A program made the position numbers and the translations under genes. Below, piece after piece: positions 36,930 to 45,270 of a stretch of DNA of 64,000 nucleotides (position 1 is its first letter; every line of letters starts with the position of its first letter). Origin of the DNA: Massilia litorea (lineage in GTDB: Bacteria; Pseudomonadota; Gammaproteobacteria; Burkholderiales; Burkholderiaceae_D). The stretch spans positions 2,108,001-2,172,000 of the forward strand of contig NZ_CP062941.1 in NCBI RefSeq assembly GCF_015101885.1, given 5' to 3'. The notes under the pieces are model-generated. The model was not told the DNA's origin. It ran no database searches and saw only the letters and a list, made by a program, of their open reading frames with translations.

Positions 36930-38057
36930 TCAGAACGATTCGGCCAATGCAGCGACGACGGTGTCGAGCTCGTCTTCGAGGCCGACCCACAGCGGCAGGC
37001 GCAGCAGGCGTTCGGACAGGCCGTCGGTGTTCTCCATGCCGCCGTGGGTACGGCTGTGCGTAAGGCCGGCCGGAGCACTGTGGAGCGGCACGTAGTGGAA
37101 CACTGTGTTGACGCCACGTTCCTTCATATTGGCCATCACGCGCGTGCGCTGGTCGAGCGAGTCCAGCAGGACATAGTACATGTGCGCGTTATGCACGCAC
37201 TGCTCCGGCACGACCGGGCGGCGCAGCTTGCCGGCCGCCTCGAGCGGGGCCAGCGCTGCGTGATAGCGGTCCCACAGCGCCAGCCGGCGCGCCGTGATGG
37301 CCTGGGCCTCTTCCATTTGCGCCCACAGGAAAGCGGCGATCACTTCGCCTGGGAGGTAGGACGAGCCGACATCGACCCAGGTGTACTTGTCGACCTGGCC
37401 GCGGAAGAACTGCGAACGGTTGGTACCCTTTTCGCGGATGATTTCCGCACGTTGGGCAAACTCGGGCGTGTTGACCAGCAGTGCGCCCCCTTCGCCCGAG
37501 ATGATGTTCTTCGTTTCGTGGAACGAAAACGCGCCCAGGTGGCCAATGCTGCCCAGCGCGCGACCTTTGTAGGTGGACATGATGCCCTGGGCCGCATCTT
37601 CGATCACGATCAGCTTGTGGCGCTGCGCGATATCCATGATGGTGTCCATTTCGCAGGCGACGCCCGCGTAGTGCACCGGCACAATCGCACGCGTGCGCGG
37701 CGTGATCGCCGCCTCGATTTTGGTTTCGTCGATGTTCAGGGTATCGGGACGGATGTCCACGAACACCGGCACCGCGCCGCGCAGGACGAAGGCGTTCGCG
37801 GTTGACACGAAGGTGTACGACGGCATGATGACTTCGTCGCCGGGGCCAAGGCCGGCCAGTAGCGCAGCCATTTCGAGCGCGGCGGTGCAGGAATGCGTGA
37901 GCAGGGCGCGTTGGCAGCCCGTGTTCGATTCCATCCAGCCGTGGCATTTTTTGGTGAACGCGCCATCGCCAGACAGGTGGCCATTGACATGGGCCTGAGC
38001 GATGTGCGACAGCTCGCGGCCGGTCATGAAAGGTTTATTGAATGGAATAGTTCGCAT
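36930..38057 (-). CDS. wecE: dTDP-4-amino-4,6-dideoxygalactose transaminase, WecE/RffA type
   Basis: A 375-residue PLP aminotransferase of the DegT/DnrJ/EryC1 family. It follows E. coli WecE almost block by block: HLSGDGAFTKKCHGWME, LLTHSCTAALEMAALL, PGDEVIMPSYTFVSTANAFV, VPVHYAGVACEMDTIM, and the PLP lysine in FSFHETKN (K183), then EKGTNRSQFFRGQVDKYTW. WecE converts dTDP-4-keto-6-deoxyglucose to dTDP-Fuc4N with glutamate. The ATG at 38057 is chosen. The gene ends 121 bases before rfbB and starts 2 bases after the SMR-type gene, so all are in one minus-strand cassette. Confidence 0.93.
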   Translation of the reverse strand: MRTIPFNKPFMTGRELSHIAQAHVNGHLSGDGAFTKKCHGWMESNTGCQRALLTHSCTAALEMAALLAGLGPGDEVIMPSYTFVSTANAFVLRGAVPVFVDIRPDTLNIDETKIEAAITPRTRAIVPVHYAGVACEMDTIMDIAQRHKLIVIEDAAQGIMSTYKGRALGSIGHLGAFSFHETKNIISGEGGALLVNTPEFAQRAEIIREKGTNRSQFFRGQVDKYTWVDVGSSYLPGEVIAAFLWAQMEEAQAITARRLALWDRYHAALAPLEAAGKLRRPVVPEQCVHNAHMYYVLLDSLDQRTRVMANMKERGVNTVFHYVPLHSAPAGLTHSRTHGGMENTDGLSERLLRLPLWVGLEDELDTVVAALAESF

Positions 38058-38059
38058 GT

Positions 38060-38422
38060 TCAACCTTGGGAAGCAATGATGGTGCCGACGCAGATGAGCG
38101 CGACGCCGGCAATTTTGGTGATCGAGAGCGGTTCCTGGAACAGCCAGCCGCTCAGCATGAGGACGATGACGAAGTTCAGGCTCATGAACGGGTAAGCATG
38201 GCTGAGTGGGAATTTCGTCATCGCGCCCATCCACGACACTGAAGCCAGGAAAGCGGCCGCGAAGGCGCTGATGATCCACGGATTGAGCATCAGGCGGATC
38301 AGGAACAGGAGCTTGTCGTGGCCGCTTGCGGGCAAAGGGCCAGCCTGCAGCACCTGCATCTTGATGGCGATTTGACCGAAGACGGTAAGGGCGATGGTAA
38401 CGGCAATGTAGAGATAGTTCAT
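38060..38422 (-). CDS. Small four-helix SMR/EamA-type membrane protein, probable lipid-linked sugar flippase
   Basis: A 120-residue protein with four predicted helices, for example YLYIAVTIALTVFGQIAIKM and ITKIAGVALICVGTIIASQG. It resembles ArnE/ArnF, which move undecaprenyl-phosphate-sugars across the inner membrane. Its start overlaps the stop of the acetyltransferase gene by 4 bases, and the aminotransferase gene follows after 2 bases. Placed with a GtrB/ArnC-type transferase and a GtrII-type transferase, a flippase role (replacing GtrA) is the natural inference. A drug-efflux role is less likely in this context. Confidence 0.72.
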   Translation of the reverse strand: MNYLYIAVTIALTVFGQIAIKMQVLQAGPLPASGHDKLLFLIRLMLNPWIISAFAAAFLASVSWMGAMTKFPLSHAYPFMSLNFVIVLMLSGWLFQEPLSITKIAGVALICVGTIIASQG

Positions 38423-39081
38423 GTGACCTTCGTGTGGTAAATGTCCAGTGGGTCCAGGAAGGAAAAACCAAGCGAGGCGTACAGGTTGACGACCGCCACG
38501 TTCGACGCCGAAATCGAACTCGTTACGGTTGGATGGCCTGCCGCGAACAGCTCGCGGATAACCGCATGCCACCAGTATTTCGCCAGGCCCTGGCCGCGCA
38601 TGGATGGCGCGACGGCGTGCAGCACGAGGCTTGCTCCGTTGATGCCGATAAACCCCCCCAGCTCGTCATCACGGAACAGGCCGTAGACATTGTGGGCATC
38701 GAGCAGTTGGGCCAGCCAGTTGTCGTAACGTAGATCCGCCCGCTCGCGCGGCAGCAGGAAGTCGCGGTGGAAGCGGCCGTGACTGAAGGCCCCGTTGCAG
38801 ATCGCCAGCACGGCCGCCGGATCGACCTGCTTCGACACATGCAGGCCGGGCGGCGGGACCAGGTCCGGCAGGCGCGCCGCGACGCCGGAAGTGGTCAGCA
38901 GGGTGTCGCAATAATAGAACCCGTGTGCATGCAAGGGCGCCTTGTCCGCCAGCGGATCGACCTTCACAGTGTAATGTCCGGGCGTATGCGATGCTGCCTC
39001 GAGAGCGGCCTCGGAGTACTCGGTCAGCTCGAAGGTCGGCATGCCGAATGCCGCGCTGTCCCAGGGAGTAGGCTTAATCAA
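38419..39081 (-). CDS. GNAT acetyltransferase, WecD-like (dTDP-Fuc4N N-acetyltransferase)
   Basis: A 220-residue protein, close to WecD (about 224). An N-terminal LIKPTPWDSAAFGMP block, the central GAFSHGRFHRDFLLP region and a C-terminal acetyl-CoA site (APSMRGQGLAKYWW, SISASNVAVVNLYASLGF) are visible. Start: TTG 39081 is preferred because GGAG lies six bases upstream, placing the conserved WDSAAFG at the N-terminus; a GTG 15 bases earlier is possible. It overlaps the GT2 gene by 8 bases and the SMR gene by 4. Directly before the WecE gene, it most likely acetylates the 4-amino group to give dTDP-Fuc4NAc. Confidence 0.8.
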   Translation of the reverse strand: MIKPTPWDSAAFGMPTFELTEYSEAALEAASHTPGHYTVKVDPLADKAPLHAHGFYYCDTLLTTSGVAARLPDLVPPPGLHVSKQVDPAAVLAICNGAFSHGRFHRDFLLPRERADLRYDNWLAQLLDAHNVYGLFRDDELGGFIGINGASLVLHAVAPSMRGQGLAKYWWHAVIRELFAAGHPTVTSSISASNVAVVNLYASLGFSFLDPLDIYHTKVT

Positions 39082-40066
39082 GCTCGACTCCGGCACTGTC
39101 GGTAGCGCGGCGCACGATGTACAGCGGCCGCTTCTTTGACTCGTCGAAGGTTTTGCCCAGATAGACGCCAATCATGCCGAGGATGCCGATGATCAGGCCT
39201 CCGAGGAAATACACGGAGACGATCAGGCTGCTCCAGCCCGGGATGGACGAGCCGTGCCACAGCGAGCGCGCGAGAATGTAGCTGCCGAAGCAGATCGACA
39301 TCGCTGTCATTGCGAAGCCGGCGCGCACTGCGAGGCGAAGTGGCTTGTCCGAATAAGCAATGATGGTATCGGTCGCGAGCTTGAGCAGCTTTTTGAATGT
39401 ATAGGTGGACGAGCCGTCGAAGCGCTCGCTGTGCTGTACCTGGATGGCCGATGTTGGAAATCCCATCCACTGCACTTGTCCGCCGAAGAAGCGCAACTGC
39501 TCGCGCATGCGCGTGAAGTTTTTAACGACACGGCGCGACATGATGCGGTAGTTGCCGCTGTCGCCATCCACGTCGATGTCGGCGAGGTAGCTGAACAGCC
39601 GGTAGAACAGCCAGGAGTTAAACCGCTTCAGGAGCGGATCCTTGCGCGGGCCGCGCAAGGCCAGCACCACGTCGAAACCTTCCTGGGCCTTGGCGTAAAG
39701 GCGCGGTATCTCCTCGGGCTGGTCCTGCAGGTCGCAATCCATCACCACGACCCACTCGCCCCGGCAATGGTCGAGGCCAGCCGTGATGCCGTAGTGCTGC
39801 CCAAAATTGCGGCTGAACTGCAGGCCGTGCACGCGCGGATCGGCCGCTGCAAGGCGCTCGATCACGCCCCAGGAATTGTCGCCGCCGCAGTCTTCTACCA
39901 AGACGATTTCAAACGACGTCGACACGGTCTCGAGTGCCAGCCTCAGGCGCCGGTACAGCTCATCGAGCATCGTTTCAGCCTTGTAGACCGGGATGACCAC
40001 CGAGATAAGCGGGCGGGAATCAAGCCTGTCCGTGGTCGGGCGCAGATCATTAAAGGCGTTCTTCAT
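39074..40066 (-). CDS. Polyprenyl-phosphate glycosyltransferase, GtrB/ArnC type
   Basis: A 330-residue family 2 transferase: SVVIPVYKAETMLDELYRRL, VEDCGGDNSW, the nucleotide-metal motif VVVMDCDLQDQPEEIP, a DSGNYRIMSRRVV acceptor loop, and two C-terminal helices (GFAMTAMSICFGSYILARSL and LIVSVYFLGGLIIGILGMIG). This matches GtrB and ArnC, which load a sugar onto undecaprenyl phosphate at the cytoplasmic face. It is the first gene of the minus-strand cassette. The donor is inferred to be the dTDP-amino sugar made by the following genes. Confidence 0.85.
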   Translation of the reverse strand: MKNAFNDLRPTTDRLDSRPLISVVIPVYKAETMLDELYRRLRLALETVSTSFEIVLVEDCGGDNSWGVIERLAAADPRVHGLQFSRNFGQHYGITAGLDHCRGEWVVVMDCDLQDQPEEIPRLYAKAQEGFDVVLALRGPRKDPLLKRFNSWLFYRLFSYLADIDVDGDSGNYRIMSRRVVKNFTRMREQLRFFGGQVQWMGFPTSAIQVQHSERFDGSSTYTFKKLLKLATDTIIAYSDKPLRLAVRAGFAMTAMSICFGSYILARSLWHGSSIPGWSSLIVSVYFLGGLIIGILGMIGVYLGKTFDESKKRPLYIVRRATDSAGVELD

Positions 40067-40770
40067 TCACTAGCTCAAAATTTTAAAAACTGATTTTTCC
40101 AGCGCGCCGAGGTAAAAACACGGCGTTCAAGTTCCCACTGGCCTTGTCCAATCATAGCGGCAAGGTAGTGCGCTGACTTCCGGGAGTATCGGTCAAGTGC
40201 GTGGGCTTCGACGCGGCGACGAGTTATTTATCGATATTTGACGCCAAATCCGCGCGACAGGACGGTGTTCGGCAAAATAATAAATCCTCAGGCCGAAACA
40301 TTGCAACTTCTGTTTGGGAGCTGTTTTCTTTCGCACCGCAATACTCGAGTTGCGAAGTCACGCAGATAATGATCGGCATCGGGCGGAATATTCATTTCAT
40401 GCCGGACGATCGCGGTGCTAACGGCCGGCAAATCCCTGCATTATACCGTGATAAGGTACAGCAGTCGAAGAGCAATTGGCATAAATAACCGCCATCGTGG
40501 CGTTGCAGCGCCACGTTCGGCGGCCGTCACGCTCGGGTGTGCCGTACAGTGTTTGCCGCAGGTCTCGTAAGCTCGCCCCCAGGTATCAGGGCAGTGTTTC
40601 GATTGTGGCAGCAAGCACGGAATTGCGGGCGGGCAGGGCGGCGTGACGCGCGGCCGCGTTGTCTGGTCCGCAGGCCATCCTTCGGCCTGCCGGTTTGGCT
40701 CTCATGAACATTGAAAAGGGCCAGGCGCTGTTTGAATAGAACAAACCACGCGTTGTTCGCAATATGTATG
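40067..40770. other. Divergent intergenic region without supported genes
   Basis: About 700 bases upstream of both the minus-strand cassette and the plus-strand IS relic. AT content is higher just upstream of 40066. No open frame with domain or coding bias was found. A TTGAAA near 40711 is followed 17 bases later only by a weak GAATAG, so no promoter is claimed. It ends at the IS1595-type relic. Confidence 0.4.
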
Positions 40771-41104
40771 GAATCTTCCTGAAGGGTTGAGGTCCAAACC
40801 AGACTCGACTCAGCCGGGGGGCTCCATGCAAGCACGCACGTCCGAGCTCTTCCGGCAGGATCTGTCCGTACTTACCCGGTCTGAGCGGGGGCGCTTGCCC
40901 GGCCTGCTGCTGCCGGCAGTCAAACTTGACCAGGCGGTCGGCCTCATCGAGTACAACACCGCCAGCCCCTCTACTGGGCGCCCGACGGCGCTCGTCAAGT
41001 CCCGAGAGGCCTTGCTGCGAGCGATGCCGGCATGCGCCGTGCAGCGATGTGCCGCACTTAACGCAAGCAGCGCCATAGGATATGGCACCCGGTGCCAGCG
41101 TTGA
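40771..41104 (+). mobile_element. IS1595-family transposase relic (left copy, 3'-truncated)
   Basis: From 40771 the DNA matches the second relic at 51.8 kb in inverted orientation: GAATCTTCC, then TGAGGTCCAAACCAGACTC, then CTCAGCCGG just before the start codon. The ATG at 40826 begins MQARTSELFRQDLSVLTRSE, the N-terminal style of IS1595-type transposases, with QAVGLIEY and a degenerate zinc-ribbon-like MPACAVQRC. The frame stops at 41104, before any integrase (DDE) domain. The next operon starts 31 bases later. The family name is from memory of the N-terminal pattern and needs a search. Confidence 0.6.
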
Positions 41105-41134
41105 CCACTCTCTTGGGCGAAAAGGAACGCTGAA

Positions 41135-42160
41135 ATGGATTTCTTTCCCGTATTCCTCTCGGTCGTTTTTGTGGTGCGCAACCAGGAGGCCAGGCTCGAA
41201 AGGTTCTTGAGAAATGCGGGCACGCAGCTTTCAGGACTCGTTTCCGACTACGAGATCGTGGTGGTCGACAATTCTTCGGAGGACGGCAGCGTTGCGCTGC
41301 TCCAGGGCCTGACCGGCGAGGACGGACTGCCCAACCTCCAGGTCTACGCGCTGACAAAGGAAGTCGATTCCGATACGGCGTCGTGGGTGGGCCTGGAAAA
41401 TGCGCTTGGTGATTTTGTCGCGGTCGTCGACCCGCTCGAGGACGACATCGCGTTCCTGCCGCAGATGCTCGACAAGGCAGTGAGCGGAGCGGACGTGGTC
41501 TTCGCACGCAACCGGCAAAAACCAAAGCGCAGCATTTCTTATCGTATCGCAAACGCGATCTTCAATCGCCTGTATCAATTCATTAATGGCGTTCACCTGA
41601 CCAAGGAGGCGCCCCATTTCCGGCTGCTGAGCAAGCGTGTCGTCAATTTCATTCTCCAGCACGCACGTCCGGCGGTGACCTACCGCCACCTGCCGGCCAC
41701 CGGCGGCTTCGCTCGCGTCACCATGGAATACAGTGCCAGACCCGTCGCCGCCACCAGCAAGAAGCTCGGTGCCAGCATCGACCAGGGCATGCGCCTGCTC
41801 GTATCGACGACCCAGGCGCCGATGCGCATCGTGACGACCCTTTCCCTGTTCGGCGCGGCCGCGAATGTCGGCTACTCGATCTATGTCGTGGCGGTCGGCG
41901 TCTTCAAGGAAGATGTCGCACCCGGATGGGTGAGCTTGTCGCTGCAGCAGTCGGGGATGTTTTTCCTGATTTCGCTGGTGCTACTGATGCTGGGCGAATA
42001 CATCCTGCAAATGGCCAGCCTGTCGAACGAGGGCCCGCTCTATCACGTCGGCCAGGAATTCACCAGCGCGCGCCTGACCCCGCGCGAGAAACTGAACATC
42101 GAAGACGTTGCACCGCCGGTCGACGCGTGCCGCGAGAGAGCGGCGGGCCACGGTTCATGA
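41135..42160 (+). CDS. Membrane-anchored family 2 glycosyltransferase, first gene of a six-gene glycan operon
   Basis: A 341-residue protein with an N-terminal GT-A domain (LSVVFVVRNQEARLERFL, YEIVVVDNSSEDGSVALL) and two C-terminal helices (LSLFGAAANVGYSIYVVAVG and GMFFLISLVLLMLGEYILQM), the architecture of ArnC/GtrB enzymes. Where these have DADLQ, this one has VVDPLEDD, so the metal site is altered. AAGGAA lies 7 bases before the ATG. Its stop overlaps the next start (ATGA). It probably makes an undecaprenyl-phosphate sugar, unless the changed motif marks a non-catalytic variant. The operon starts just downstream of an IS relic. Confidence 0.78.
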   Translation: MDFFPVFLSVVFVVRNQEARLERFLRNAGTQLSGLVSDYEIVVVDNSSEDGSVALLQGLTGEDGLPNLQVYALTKEVDSDTASWVGLENALGDFVAVVDPLEDDIAFLPQMLDKAVSGADVVFARNRQKPKRSISYRIANAIFNRLYQFINGVHLTKEAPHFRLLSKRVVNFILQHARPAVTYRHLPATGGFARVTMEYSARPVAATSKKLGASIDQGMRLLVSTTQAPMRIVTTLSLFGAAANVGYSIYVVAVGVFKEDVAPGWVSLSLQQSGMFFLISLVLLMLGEYILQMASLSNEGPLYHVGQEFTSARLTPREKLNIEDVAPPVDACRERAAGHGS

Positions 42161-43296
42161 ATTCCCATGCCACGTCCGACGCGGTCATCATTGGCGGCGG
42201 CTTTTACGGGGCGGCCATTGCGGCCTACCTGGCAAAGCAGCGCCGCTTACCGCGCGTCCAGCTGGTGGAGAACGAAGCCGGCTTGTTGCAGCGGGCCTCG
42301 TATCACAACCAGGCCCGGGTGCACAACGGTTATCACTATCCGCGCAGTTTCACGACCGCGCTCAGAAGCCGCGTCAATCTGCCCAGGTTTGTCCAGGACT
42401 GGCCGCGCGCCGTGAAGCAGGATTTCACGATGCTGTACGCCATCGCACACCGGAATTCGAAAGTGACGGCGAGGCAGTTCGTCCGCTTCTGTCACGAGAT
42501 CGGTGCAAAGATCGGCCCGGCGAATGCATCGCTGCGCAAGCTGTTCAACGAACGCCTGATCGAGGACGTCTTTCTGGTCGAGGAATATGCTTTCGATAGC
42601 ACCCGCCTGGCGGAATGGGCAGCGCGCGAGCTCGAAGAAAGCGGCGTCATCGTTCGCCTGCGCACGCGGGCGACGGCGATTTCAAATGGGCCCGATGGCG
42701 GGCTGGCAGTCATCCTTGCCAGGGACGGATCATACGAGACGGTATCGTGCCGCTATGTCATCAACACCTGCTACAGCGGCATCAACCAGTTCGGTGGGGA
42801 ATTCCCGGGCACCCATACGTCGATCAAGCACGAGATTTCGGAAATGGGACTGGTGCAGATGCCGCCAGCCTTGGTCGAGATCGGTATGACGGTCATGGAT
42901 GGTCCCTTTTTTTCGGCCATGCCGTTCCCGGCACGCGGCCTGCATACGCTCTCGCACGTCCGCTATACCCCGCATCTGAGCTGGGAAGACAAGCCTGGCA
43001 TCGACCCATACGCCCGCCTTGCCGAATACGAACGCGCCTCGCGCGTGGACCGCATGATGCGCGACGTGGGGCGCTATGTCCCGGCCATTCGCAACGCCCG
43101 TCATGCCGACTCGCTCTTCGAGATCAAGACCGTGCTGGTGAAGAACGAGGCGGACGATGGCCGCCCGATCTTGTTCGAACGATACCCCACCTTGCCGGGC
43201 TGCTACGCGGTCCTCGGCGCCAAGATCGATAACATTTATGACGTGTTCGAGAAGCTCGATGAGGAACAGTTTCAACCATCACTGGAGAAAACGTGA
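42157..43296 (+). CDS. FAD-dependent oxidoreductase, D-amino-acid-oxidase superfamily
   Basis: A 379-residue flavoenzyme. The FAD motif is AVIIGGGFYGAAIAAYLAKQ, followed by RASYHNQARVHNGYHYPRS, which in this superfamily contacts the isoalloxazine ring, and a C-terminal FERYPTLPGCYAVLGAKIDN block. It sits between a glycosyltransferase and an SDR-like gene with 4-base overlaps on both sides, so it acts in the same pathway. A sugar or amino-sugar oxidation step is the simplest inference; the substrate is unknown. Homologues appear in surface-polysaccharide loci in my recollection, without an assigned reaction. Confidence 0.75.
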   Translation: MNSHATSDAVIIGGGFYGAAIAAYLAKQRRLPRVQLVENEAGLLQRASYHNQARVHNGYHYPRSFTTALRSRVNLPRFVQDWPRAVKQDFTMLYAIAHRNSKVTARQFVRFCHEIGAKIGPANASLRKLFNERLIEDVFLVEEYAFDSTRLAEWAARELEESGVIVRLRTRATAISNGPDGGLAVILARDGSYETVSCRYVINTCYSGINQFGGEFPGTHTSIKHEISEMGLVQMPPALVEIGMTVMDGPFFSAMPFPARGLHTLSHVRYTPHLSWEDKPGIDPYARLAEYERASRVDRMMRDVGRYVPAIRNARHADSLFEIKTVLVKNEADDGRPILFERYPTLPGCYAVLGAKIDNIYDVFEKLDEEQFQPSLEKT

Positions 43297-44084
43297 AAAA
43301 CGCTCTGATTGGATTTTCGGGCTTTGTCGGCGCCACGCTGCTGAAACAGGCAAATTTCGACGCACTGTACCGATCGACGAATATCACGGATATCGAAGGC
43401 GAGGAATTCGACCTGGTCGTGTGTGCCGGCGCGCCGGCGCAGAAATGGATCGCCAACCGCGAGCCCGAGGCCGACCTGGCCAATATCAATCGCCTGATCG
43501 CCTTGCTGGGCACGATCAGGTGCAAGCGCTTCGTCCTGATCAGCACCGTCGACGTGTTCAGCAGCCCGGTCGGGATCAACGAGGACACGCCGGTGCTTGA
43601 GGAGGGCCTGCATGCCTACGGTCTGCATCGGCGTTACCTCGAGCGCTTCGTGCAAGCGACATTCCCGGAGCACCTGGTCGTCAGGCTTCCCGGCCTGGTC
43701 GGGCCGGGCCTGCGCAAGAATGTCATCTATGACTTCCTGAACCACAACAACCTGGGTGCCATCGACAGCCGGGGCGTTTTCCAGTTCTACCCGATGGTCA
43801 ACCTGTGGTTCGACATCCAGACGGCCCTGCATGCCGGCCTGAAGCTGGTCCATCTCACCGCGGAACCGGTCAGCGTGGCCGATGTGTCGTCCCAGGGCTT
43901 CGGCAAGGTATTTAAACAGCAGGTCGGGACCTCGGCGGCCCGTTACGACATGCAGACCCGTCATGCAGCCTTGTTCGGCGGGACCGGAAACCACCAATAC
44001 AGTGCGCGCGAAACGATCCAGGCGGTGCGCGCGTATGCGCAGTCGGAGCCGGTTACTGCCGCAAAAGCGGGAGGCGGGGCATGA
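43293..44084 (+). CDS. SDR-like NAD(P)-binding protein (nucleotide-sugar epimerase/reductase type)
   Basis: A 263-residue protein beginning MKNALIGFSGFVGATLLKQA, a Rossmann motif GxxGxxG at positions 7-13. FVLISTVDVFSSP supplies the usual Ser/Thr active-site strand. The catalytic Tyr-xxx-Lys is YGLHR here, with Arg in place of Lys, so activity may be altered. The C-terminal half (FYPMVNLWFDIQTALHAGLK, then VHLTAEPVSVADVSSQGF) resembles extended SDRs acting on nucleotide sugars. The start is GTG 43293, overlapping the previous stop by 4 bases; the next gene also overlaps by 4. Confidence 0.72.
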   Translation: MKNALIGFSGFVGATLLKQANFDALYRSTNITDIEGEEFDLVVCAGAPAQKWIANREPEADLANINRLIALLGTIRCKRFVLISTVDVFSSPVGINEDTPVLEEGLHAYGLHRRYLERFVQATFPEHLVVRLPGLVGPGLRKNVIYDFLNHNNLGAIDSRGVFQFYPMVNLWFDIQTALHAGLKLVHLTAEPVSVADVSSQGFGKVFKQQVGTSAARYDMQTRHAALFGGTGNHQYSARETIQAVRAYAQSEPVTAAKAGGGA

Positions 44085-44914
44085 GACTGGCCATTTCCAA
44101 CATTGCCTGGGAAGTCGCGGACGATGAAGACTTGCTGAGTTTGCTGAAGCAACACGGGGTCGATGCCATCGATGTCGCACCGGGCAAGTATTTTCCAGTA
44201 CCAGCGAAAACGACAAGTGAGCAGATTGCGCACGTGCGCGACTGGTGGGCTGGCCACGGTATCGAACTGACCGGCATGCAGGCGCTGCTCTTCGGTACAA
44301 CGGGACTGAACCTGTTCGGCGATGCGCCGTCGCGCGTGGCCATGCTCGCCCATCTGGCGGAGGTGTGCCGGATTGCCGGCGGCTTGGGCGCCACACGCCT
44401 GGTGTTCGGCTCGCCCAGGAACCGTGATCGATCCGGACTCGACGACGAACAGACGATGCGCATCGCAACGGATTTCTTCCGCCAACTCGGCGACGCCGCG
44501 CGCGCGGCGGGCGTGATCGTATGCCTGGAGCCGAATCCGACCTGCTATGGCGCCAACTTCATGACGACGGCTTCCGAGACGGCGGCGGTGGTGCGCGCGG
44601 TCGGCCATTCTGCGATCAAGATGCAGTTCGACACGGGCGCATTGGCGATCAATGGCGAGGACCCGGAACAGGTACTGCGCGAATGCGCCGACCTGATCGG
44701 TCACGTGCATGCCAGCGAGCCAAACCTGGTGCCGCTGGGCGACGGCGGCACCGACCACTGCGCCATGCGCGCCGCGCTGGAAAAGTACCTGCCGAATCAC
44801 GTGGTGTCGATCGAGATGGTCGCCGCGAAAGAGGAACCCCGTCTCGACGCGGTCGGGCGCGCCCTCGGCAAGGCCGTCGCCTATTATCAGCAACCGGTCG
44901 CGGCGTGCCAATGA
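44081..44914 (+). CDS. TIM-barrel sugar phosphate isomerase/epimerase (AP-endonuclease 2 superfamily)
   Basis: A 277-residue protein of the xylose-isomerase-like superfamily: LAISNIAWEVADDEDLLSLL at the N-terminus, TRLVFGSP, the metal-site strand VIVCLEPNP (Glu ligand), KMQFDTGAL (Asp ligand), IGHVHASEPN (His ligand) and VSIEMVA (Glu ligand) are all recognisable. Such enzymes isomerise or epimerise sugars or inositol derivatives with divalent metal. It overlaps both neighbours by 4 bases. In the operon it would complete a short oxidoreduction/isomerisation route to an unusual sugar; the substrate is unknown. Confidence 0.78.
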   Translation: MRLAISNIAWEVADDEDLLSLLKQHGVDAIDVAPGKYFPVPAKTTSEQIAHVRDWWAGHGIELTGMQALLFGTTGLNLFGDAPSRVAMLAHLAEVCRIAGGLGATRLVFGSPRNRDRSGLDDEQTMRIATDFFRQLGDAARAAGVIVCLEPNPTCYGANFMTTASETAAVVRAVGHSAIKMQFDTGALAINGEDPEQVLRECADLIGHVHASEPNLVPLGDGGTDHCAMRAALEKYLPNHVVSIEMVAAKEEPRLDAVGRALGKAVAYYQQPVAACQ

Positions 44915-45267
44915 AGTGGCTCATTCTCCTCGTCGGCATCATCACCAACGCCTCGGCAAGTGTGCTGATCAAATACGCCACGATGCCGCCCCGGCGCTTC
45001 CCGAGCCTGGCGGATCCGGCTGCGGCCCTCGGTAACTGGGCATTCTGGCTCGGCCTCGGATTGTATGGCGCGGCCTTCCTGCTGTATGCGGCGGCCCTCG
45101 CACGCCTGCCCTTGAACGTCGCCCATCCGATCCTGACCTCAGGCGCGATCGTCGTCGTCTTCCTGTCTTCCATCCTGTTGTTTCGTGAATCCTTTCACTG
45201 GACCGTCGCGCTCGGCATCCTGTTTGTCGTGACCGGCGTCGTGCTCATCACCGCTCGCATCTCCTGA
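44911..45267 (+). CDS. Small SMR-type membrane protein, probable lipid-linked sugar flippase
   Basis: A 118-residue protein with four predicted helices (WLILLVGIITNASASVLIKY, WAFWLGLGLYGAAFLLYAAA, ILTSGAIVVVFLSSILLF and VALGILFVVTGVVLITA). It resembles EmrE/ArnE-size transporters and parallels the SMR-type gene of the minus-strand cassette. The start overlaps the isomerase stop by 4 bases; the GT2 gene follows after 3 bases. A flippase for the undecaprenyl-linked sugar made by this operon is the contextual inference. Confidence 0.75.
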   Translation: MKWLILLVGIITNASASVLIKYATMPPRRFPSLADPAAALGNWAFWLGLGLYGAAFLLYAAALARLPLNVAHPILTSGAIVVVFLSSILLFRESFHWTVALGILFVVTGVVLITARIS

Positions 45268-45270
45268 ATA

